From a bacterium (GTDB taxonomy: Bacteria; Planctomycetota; UBA11346), in NCBI GenBank assembly GCA_020049615.1, contig JAIFKN010000203.1:1-11161 (forward strand): a stretch of 11,161 nt of DNA. Reading direction: 5' to 3'. Of the stretch, positions 6,091 through 11,161 are shown piece by piece; positions within the stretch are counted from its first letter, which is position 1, and the number at the start of each line of letters is the position of its first letter. Position numbers and translations under genes: made by a program. The notes beneath the pieces were generated by a model. The model worked only from the letters and a program-made list of their open reading frames with translations. It was not told the DNA's origin and did not search any database.

Positions 6091-7503
6091 ATGGGCCCGG
6101 GCCGAGTGTTCAGCCTCGCCCTGGCTGCCAAGCTGACCGCCGTCGCCGCCACCGCCGTCCTGGCGCGCCTGCTGACCGAGATCTTGCCTCCTGAGGAGGT
6201 AGGACGGTTGAACCTTGGCCTCGCTTCCATCGGCCTGGGCACGCTACTGCTGATCGCGCCAGTGGGTAACCTGCTCTTCGCTCGGGCTGCCGCGTGGAAC
6301 GAGCAAGGCATGCTGGTCGCCAATCTCGCTCGATATCTGGTTCTTGTCGCGGTTAGCGCGGCGGTCTGGTCGACGTTGCCGTTGCTGACGGGTCCGTACT
6401 TCGCCGGCGGCCATCCGTCCTGGCAGGTCTCGCTGGCGTGGTGGGTCTACGCCCTGTCCGCCTCCAGTGGACCAGCCCTGCTCTTCCTACTCAACATCCT
6501 CAAGCGCCAGCAGTCCTATTTCACACTTAGCGCCGTGTCCGCGGCTGCACCCCTCCCCTTGGTGCTGGCGCTGTCCGGCCAGGGCGAGCCGGTCACCGCC
6601 GAACAGTGGCTGTTCGCCGCATGTGCTTCCGGCGGGTTGGCCACCGGCGTCGGCCTGGTGCTGCTCGCCAAATGGAGCGCCCGGGTGCAGCCCGATGCAG
6701 CAGCGAGGCTTACTCTCGCGGATGCGGTGGCGTTCTCGCTGCCGCTCATGGTAGCGAATCCCGCCTTCTGGGTGGTCACCAACGTCTGGCGCTACATCAT
6801 CGAGTATCGCGAGGGGATCGAGAGCCTGGCCTTCGTCGCCATGCCGGCGGGGATCGGGATCAGCCTGCACTCCGCCTGGGATGCCCTGGTCAACGACTTC
6901 CTCAAGCCCGTCTTCCTCCGCGCCGCCGTCGGCAACCCGGGGCGGGAGGCGTGGAACCGCTATCTCGCCCGGCTGCTGCCGTTGCTCCTGTTCAGCCCAG
7001 CAGCCTGCCTGTGTTGCCACGATCTCATCGGCAGCATCCTGCTGGCGGCGGAGTATCGAGCATACAGCTCCTACATCTTCTGGGGCAGTCTGGCCTACTG
7101 CCTGGTATCGCTCTGTGCCGCGTTCAACCTGCTCTGCCACATCGATAACCAGCCACATCGCACAACGGCACCTGCGCTTATCGCCGCCGTGGTAGCGGTG
7201 ACCTGCGCCTTGGCCCCGTTCCCGGCCGGCGGCATCCTGGTCACTTCCCTGGTCGGCGGACTGCTCGCCTACCTCGCCATGCTGGGACGCCGCTTGGGTG
7301 CCGGAACCGCCTTGCGCGAGGCGGTGGCCCGGATCTCTCCAACCACCGTACTCCTGGCCGTGTGCGGCGGGAGCTGGATGCTGGCCAGGAACGGAGTCAA
7401 TGTGCCGCCGACCGCCGTGATAGCCGGCGAAGCCGTCGTGGCCGCCGTGGCCGCGGTGCTGGCACTGCGGCTGTTGCGCCAGGCGGTGGCGGAAGACCGA
7501 TGA
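6091..7503 (+). CDS. Wzx-like polysaccharide flippase (MOP superfamily)
   Basis: The intact 470-residue integral membrane protein starts at an ATG with a good GGAGG ahead of it. The N-terminus is typical of the family: VFSLALAAKLTAVAATAVLA, then LARLLTEILPPEEVGRLNLG (24-43), the usual 'lARlLsPeefG' signature after the first helix. About twelve to fourteen hydrophobic segments follow through to LRLLRQAVAEDR. It would move lipid-linked oligosaccharide units across the inner membrane. The family is very divergent, so the call rests on topology and the N-terminal signature rather than catalytic residues. It is the second flippase gene here, and the first (1271-2621) is frameshifted. Its stop overlaps the next start (ATGA), indicating coupled translation with the fucosyltransferase genes. 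Confidence 0.82.
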   Translation: MGPGRVFSLALAAKLTAVAATAVLARLLTEILPPEEVGRLNLGLASIGLGTLLLIAPVGNLLFARAAAWNEQGMLVANLARYLVLVAVSAAVWSTLPLLTGPYFAGGHPSWQVSLAWWVYALSASSGPALLFLLNILKRQQSYFTLSAVSAAAPLPLVLALSGQGEPVTAEQWLFAACASGGLATGVGLVLLAKWSARVQPDAAARLTLADAVAFSLPLMVANPAFWVVTNVWRYIIEYREGIESLAFVAMPAGIGISLHSAWDALVNDFLKPVFLRAAVGNPGREAWNRYLARLLPLLLFSPAACLCCHDLIGSILLAAEYRAYSSYIFWGSLAYCLVSLCAAFNLLCHIDNQPHRTTAPALIAAVVAVTCALAPFPAGGILVTSLVGGLLAYLAMLGRRLGAGTALREAVARISPTTVLLAVCGGSWMLARNGVNVPPTAVIAGEAVVAAVAAVLALRLLRQAVAEDR

Positions 7504-8498
7504 GAGCCCTGCTTCTGACCACTTGCCCGCACTGGCCCTGGGCCAGGCAGATCCCGGAGTCGGGCCTGCCCGCTGGCGTCATTGTCGACGTCGATCGGAT
7601 CGAGCCCGGTACGACCTACGATCTCGTCATAGTCTTCGAAGACACGGTACGCGATGGGCAGTGCATCCCCTGCCGTGCCTGCCATTTCATCCCCGGGGAA
7701 CCTCAGGGGATCGTGCCAAGGTACCATCCCAGCTTCCTCCGCCAGTTCGACGCCGTCCATGGCTTCCGAAACGACCTCGTGCATCCGCAGCTGCGGCCTT
7801 CGCATAGTTGGCTGCCGTGGTTCTACGGCGTCGACCACAACCGCAGCTTCACTCCCGTCCATACCCACGCGAGTCTGGTCGCTGCGGCGAGGCCGGCCAA
7901 GGACCGGCTTGTCTCGGTGGTCTGCTCCAACAAGACCCACACAGAAGGACACCGGCGCCGGCTGGCCTTCATCGACCGCCTGAAGGCCCGGCTGGGTGAC
8001 CGCCTTGACATATTCGGTGCCGGCCTCCGAGCGATTGCCGACAAGTCCGAGGCCATCGACCGCTACCGCTACCATCTCGTCCTTGAGAACTCGATCCATC
8101 CCGGATATGTCTCCGAGAAGTTGTGGGACGCCTTCCTCGGCTGGTCCTGCCCGATCTACGCCGGGGCCCCAGATGCGCCAGGCATCCTCGATTGGCCGTC
8201 CCTGCCGGTCATCGACCTGTCTGACCTGGACCGCGCTGTCGAGTCCACCACCACGCTGATCGCCAGCGATGCCTGGAGCGTCCACACCGCCACGCTGTCC
8301 CGAGTGCGTAGTGACGTCCTTGGACGGCACAACCTGTTCCACCACATCGCCCATATCGCGGCCGGCGTCCCGCAGAGCGCAGCCCGCATGCTGACCCTAC
8401 GATCCCACGCTGCCATCCGCTCGGACTGGCGCTCCTTCCTGCCGCGGGCCTGGGCTGGGATGCGCCGTCGGCTTGCCAGACCTGAAGCACGGGGATGA
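7500..8498 (+). CDS. GT10 family alpha-1,3/4-fucosyltransferase
   Basis: The 332-residue protein starts at the ATG that overlaps the flippase stop; GGAAG at 7491-7495 can serve as ribosome binding site. The strongest evidence is the GT10 donor-binding signature at 188-225: DRYRYHLVLENSIHP (187-201), GYVSEKLWDAFLGWSCPIYAG (202-222, E206-K207) and APD. It matches the family pattern (Y/F)xxxxENSxxxxYxxEKxxxxxxxxxxP(V/I)xxG. Upstream, VVCSNKTHTEGHRRRLAFID (140-159) matches the conserved 'S N..t...R..fi..L' region. GT10 enzymes move L-fucose from GDP-fucose to GlcNAc or Glc in alpha-1,3/1,4 linkage (FutA/FutB of Helicobacter pylori, human FUT3-7). There is no signal peptide, so the enzyme is cytosolic, acting before flipping. 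It overlaps a GT11 gene. Linkage and acceptor cannot be read from sequence. Confidence 0.88.
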   Translation: MRALLLTTCPHWPWARQIPESGLPAGVIVDVDRIEPGTTYDLVIVFEDTVRDGQCIPCRACHFIPGEPQGIVPRYHPSFLRQFDAVHGFRNDLVHPQLRPSHSWLPWFYGVDHNRSFTPVHTHASLVAAARPAKDRLVSVVCSNKTHTEGHRRRLAFIDRLKARLGDRLDIFGAGLRAIADKSEAIDRYRYHLVLENSIHPGYVSEKLWDAFLGWSCPIYAGAPDAPGILDWPSLPVIDLSDLDRAVESTTTLIASDAWSVHTATLSRVRSDVLGRHNLFHHIAHIAAGVPQSAARMLTLRSHAAIRSDWRSFLPRAWAGMRRRLARPEARG

Positions 8499-9400
8499 TG
8501 ACCTCCCAGGTGCGATCGCCAGCAGTAGTCAAACTCAACGGTGGCTTGGGCAACCAGTTGTTCCAGGCTGCCTTCGCCATCGCTGTCGCGAAGGTTCGCC
8601 GACAGACCGTGCTGCTCGACGCCACTACCTTTACACCCGGCGGTGAACGAGCCTACGGACTAGGTGCCTTCGCCCAGCCCTTGCACCTGGCCAACTCCGC
8701 CGAAATCGCTGCCGCCCAGGGCTGGTCGGCGAATCTTCTCGGAAACCTTGGGATGCGCCTCGTCTCCCGGCTGCACGGCCGCCGCTGGACCCCAGCCACT
8801 TGGTTCGTCGAGCAAGAAGGTGTGTGGCGCCCAGAGGTTGTTGGGGAGATACGTCGCACCTACCTGGAGGGCTACTGGCAAGACGAGCGCTACCATCTCG
8901 GCATCGCGACCGAGATCGCCGCTGCCTTTGAACTTGCCCAGCCGCCTCCCGCCGCTGTCGCGACCCTGGCTGAACTTGCCGCCAGCGCCCCCTCGGTCAT
9001 GGTCCACGTGCGGCGGGGGGACTACCTCAGCAACCCGGTGGTAAACGCTTTTCATGGTATCCACGGCGCCGACTACTACCGCGCCGCACTCGATCGGGTC
9101 CGCAGCCTGGCCGGGAGTTGCAGGGCCTTCGTCTTCTCTGACGCGCCGACGGCGGCGAGGTCGCTGCTCGACTGGCCAACCAACACCGTGTTCGTGGACG
9201 GCGACCCTGCACGGCCGCACGAGGACCTGCACATCATGCGCGCTTGCCGGCACCATGTCCTGGCCAACAGCAGCCTGAGCTGGTGGGCAGCTAGACTGCG
9301 CCGCTGCGACGATGGCGTTGTGATCGCGCCGGCCCGCTGGTACGCCGCGGCCACCCCAGCCAACGACACCATCTGCCCCGCTGCGTGGACGAGGATCTAA
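8495..9400 (+). CDS. GT11 family alpha-1,2-fucosyltransferase
   Basis: The ATG at 8495 overlaps the upstream TGA, with a GGGG stretch just before it; a second in-frame ATG follows at 8498. The 301-residue protein has all the GT11 hallmarks: VVKLNGGLGNQLFQ (11-24), YLEGYWQDERYH (123-134), the GDP-binding HVRRGDYLSN (171-180), FVFSD (212-216), and DLHIMRACRHHVLANSSLSW (244-263) followed by WAARL. Enzymes of this family (FutC, WbsJ, WbgL, FUT1/2) transfer fucose from GDP-fucose to position 2 of galactose, making H-type ends. It is soluble and cytosolic. The pairing with the GT10 gene resembles the Lewis b/y toolkit, though the acceptor here is unknown. The length is normal for bacterial members. 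Confidence 0.92.
   Translation: MMTSQVRSPAVVKLNGGLGNQLFQAAFAIAVAKVRRQTVLLDATTFTPGGERAYGLGAFAQPLHLANSAEIAAAQGWSANLLGNLGMRLVSRLHGRRWTPATWFVEQEGVWRPEVVGEIRRTYLEGYWQDERYHLGIATEIAAAFELAQPPPAAVATLAELAASAPSVMVHVRRGDYLSNPVVNAFHGIHGADYYRAALDRVRSLAGSCRAFVFSDAPTAARSLLDWPTNTVFVDGDPARPHEDLHIMRACRHHVLANSSLSWWAARLRRCDDGVVIAPARWYAAATPANDTICPAAWTRI
9391..9395 (+). promoter_or_regulatory. Ribosome binding site for the GT2 gene
   Basis: GAGGA lies 8 nt before the ATG at 9404, inside the last codons of the GT11 gene. This supports that start and shows that the GT2 gene can be translated independently despite a gap of only 3 bp. Confidence 0.65.
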
Positions 9401-9403
9401 GTA

Positions 9404-10339
9404 ATGTCTGCGCCGGAAGTCAGCGTCGTGCTATGCGTCCACCGCGATCGTGGCGGGCTGTCCGCCAGCATCACCTCAGTCCTGGGACAGGAGGGCGTCG
9501 GGCTGGAGCTCATCCTCGTCGACGACAGTGGCAGCGGCGCCATACAGGCGGCGACCGACACTAGCGACCGGCGCGTCCGCTGGGTGGTGAACGAGGCGAA
9601 CCTCGGTCTCACTCGGGCGCTGAACCGCGGCCTGGATGCGGCCACAGCACCACTGATCGCACGCATCGACGAGGGCGACCTGTGGGCCGCGGGGAAGCTC
9701 GCGGTCCAACTGCGCCGGCTGACCGATGAACCCTCGCTGGTGGCGATCGGCTGCCGATTCCGCGAGGCCCTGCCTGGCGGCGGCTGCGCCGACGGACCAC
9801 AGCTACCGCTGGCCGACTGTGAGTTGCGCCGGGCCCTGGCCGCCGGACGGAACCCTTTCGCGCATCCTGCCATGGTGTTCCGCAACCTCGGCCTGCGTTA
9901 CCATCCGACATTCCGCGTGGCCCAGGACTTCGAACTGTGGAGCCGGCTGGCGGTACTCGGACGCTTGGCCAACCTGCCGGACCGCCTGATGACCTACGAT
10001 CGCCGAGCGGCGAGCGTCTCGGACGCCAATGTCCTTGACCAATGGGCTAACCCGCTGGTCGCCAGCAGGCTGTGGCATGGCTATCGCCAGCGCCTCGATC
10101 GCGCAGCCCTGGTCCAGCTGGCGCGCAGCGGGCTGCCTGAGGACGCGATCGAGCAGGCCCTGCGCACACTGCTCACCCCAGCGATGCGCCGGGCCGTGCC
10201 CTCCTTCGTCCGCAGCTCGCAGGCGGGCGGCCTGCGCCGGCTGCTCGGAACGGCGGTGGCGGTGAGCTGCTGCCCGCGGCTGCTGCTGATCGGCCGCGAT
10301 CGGCGACGGCAGGCCGCCGGCGTCGGAGAGGACGGCTGA
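9404..10339 (+). CDS. GT2 family glycosyltransferase (GT-A fold)
   Basis: The 311-residue protein starts at an ATG with GAGGA upstream. The GT-A domain opens with EVSVVLCVHRDRGGLSASIT (5-24), where VVxCVHR stands for the usual VVxPxYN. LELILVDDSGSG (34-45) follows, then VVNEANLGLTRALNRGLDAA (61-80), the family's 'N.GL..ALN.G...A', and the metal-site region LIARIDEGDLW (84-94), which replaces the common ARMDADD. Later come NPFAHPAMVFR (150-160) and the catalytic-base region AQDFELWSRL (173-182), matching EDYELW. The C-terminal part is helical and basic with a hydrophobic patch near 280-300, so peripheral membrane contact is possible. It would add a sugar to the lipid-linked repeat unit. Donor and linkage are unknown. 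Confidence 0.88.
   Translation: MSAPEVSVVLCVHRDRGGLSASITSVLGQEGVGLELILVDDSGSGAIQAATDTSDRRVRWVVNEANLGLTRALNRGLDAATAPLIARIDEGDLWAAGKLAVQLRRLTDEPSLVAIGCRFREALPGGGCADGPQLPLADCELRRALAAGRNPFAHPAMVFRNLGLRYHPTFRVAQDFELWSRLAVLGRLANLPDRLMTYDRRAASVSDANVLDQWANPLVASRLWHGYRQRLDRAALVQLARSGLPEDAIEQALRTLLTPAMRRAVPSFVRSSQAGGLRRLLGTAVAVSCCPRLLLIGRDRRRQAAGVGEDG
10325..10332 (+). promoter_or_regulatory. Ribosome binding site for the asparagine-synthase-like gene
   Basis: GGAGAGGA ends 8 nt before the ATG at 10341 and sits within the last codons of the GT2 gene. It fixes the start at the ATG that gives an MCG N-terminus, which is required for this enzyme class. Confidence 0.75.
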
Positions 10340-10340
10340 C

Positions 10341-11161
10341 ATGTGCGGCGTGGCAGCGGTGATCTCCCGATGGACTGCTGATCGTCGCACAGAGGCGGCG
10401 CGACGGATGCGCGACGCCCTTGGCCACCGTGGCCCGGATGGAGCCGGAACCTGGGCCTCGCCCGACGGCGCGGTTGAGTTGTCGCACACCCGCCTGGCCA
10501 TCCTCGACACCGGCACCGGCGGAGCCCAGCCGATGGTCTCGGCCTCGGGTCGAACCGTGGTTGCGTTCAACGGCGAGCTTTACAACCACCACGAGCTGCG
10601 CCGCACCCTGATTGCCGCAGGCATGGTATTCCGCGGGCATTCCGACACCGAGGCGCTGGTCGAAAGCATCGACCGCCATGGCTTCGAGGCCGCCATCGCC
10701 GACGCCTGCGGCATGTTCGCCATCGCCTGCTGGGATGGCCGGCGCAACCGCCTGTGGCTGGCGCGCGACCGCTTCGGCGAGAAGCCGCTGTACTGGTGCA
10801 ACGCCGACGGCGCCCTGCTGGTCGCCAGCGAGCCGCAGGCGATCCTCGCCGCTCTGGGCACGCGTCCGGCGATCAACCGGAATGCCATCGCAGCGCTGCT
10901 GCATCTCGACTACATCCCGGCCCCCGCAAGCATCTGGCAGGGCATAAGCAAACTGCCGGCGGCGCATCTCGGTTGGGTCGACTTGGCCGCTCCGCTGCTC
11001 CCGCCAGAGACGTCGTGCTACTGGCGGCCGCCACAGCCGACCGTCCACCTGCCGGTCGCCGAGGCGACTGCGCGCTGTGCGGAGTTGCTGTCCACGGTGG
11101 TGCGTGCGGCGATGGATAGTGACGTGCCAATGGGCGCGCTGCTCTCCGGCGGCATCGATTC
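10341..11161 (+). CDS. Glutamine-hydrolysing asparagine-synthase-like amidotransferase (3' truncated by window)
   Basis: The first 273 residues are present; the window ends inside the synthetase active-site loop. The class II glutamine amidotransferase domain begins with the nucleophile Cys2 (MCGVAAV). It contains LGHRGPDGAG (27-36), RLAILD (51-56), VAFNGELYNHHELR (74-87), GHSDTE (99-104) and the family stretch NRLWLARDRFGEKPLYW (136-152). The ATP-pyrophosphatase P-loop starts at SGGID (269-273). The enzyme uses glutamine-derived ammonia to amidate an adenylated carboxylate. In polysaccharide clusters, paralogues such as WbpS are thought to amidate uronic-acid sugars rather than aspartate, and exosortase-associated clusters also carry one. 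The glycan setting and the nearby uronic-acid dehydrogenase remnant make this reading attractive, but housekeeping AsnB cannot be excluded. The gene follows the GT2 stop by 1 bp. Confidence 0.9.
   Translation, partial: MCGVAAVISRWTADRRTEAARRMRDALGHRGPDGAGTWASPDGAVELSHTRLAILDTGTGGAQPMVSASGRTVVAFNGELYNHHELRRTLIAAGMVFRGHSDTEALVESIDRHGFEAAIADACGMFAIACWDGRRNRLWLARDRFGEKPLYWCNADGALLVASEPQAILAALGTRPAINRNAIAALLHLDYIPAPASIWQGISKLPAAHLGWVDLAAPLLPPETSCYWRPPQPTVHLPVAEATARCAELLSTVVRAAMDSDVPMGALLSGGID

Noticed and set aside
7269..8354. 361-codon minus-strand open frame opposite the flippase end and the GT10 gene
   Set aside because: It has no recognisable motif, and the plus strand has the diagnostic fucosyltransferase signature across the same bases.

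Overview
The window is high-GC bacterial DNA with strongly C/G-ending codons. It carries one run of plus-strand genes from the interior of a surface-polysaccharide (O-antigen, capsule or exopolysaccharide) cluster. I cannot name the organism. A GC-rich Gram-negative, for example one of the Pseudomonadota, fits the gene content, but nothing here is diagnostic. There are no rRNA, tRNA or CRISPR features.

Left part (1-1270): the 3' portion of an Rpn/PD-(D/E)XK-type nuclease-transposase gene is followed by what looks like the orphaned C-terminal tail of a nucleotide-sugar (UDP-HexNAc type) dehydrogenase. Next comes a non-coding tract dense in palindromes. This looks like a rearranged cluster edge.

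Middle (1271-6088): a Wzx-type flippase gene interrupted by a frameshift, then a block of four Rossmann-type methyltransferase-like genes. These are a zinc-ribbon methyltransferase, a plain class I methyltransferase, a DUF268 protein, and a methyltransferase fused to a degenerate Trm112-like domain. Most junctions overlap or are very short, so this is probably one transcription unit. The only larger gap is 150 bp at 3518-3667.

Right part (6091-11161): a second, intact flippase, then two overlapping fucosyltransferases (a GT10 alpha-1,3/4 type and a GT11 alpha-1,2 type), a GT2 glycosyltransferase, and the start of a glutamine-dependent asparagine-synthase-like amidotransferase cut by the window end.

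Taken together, the genes would add one or more fucoses and another sugar to a lipid-linked repeat unit, methylate and possibly amidate it, and flip it across the inner membrane. GDP-fucose synthesis genes, a priming transferase, Wzy, Wzz and an export system are not in the window. The most notable points are the GT10+GT11 pair, the methyltransferase-Trm112 fusion, the broken flippase beside an intact one, and the dehydrogenase remnant next to the nuclease gene.
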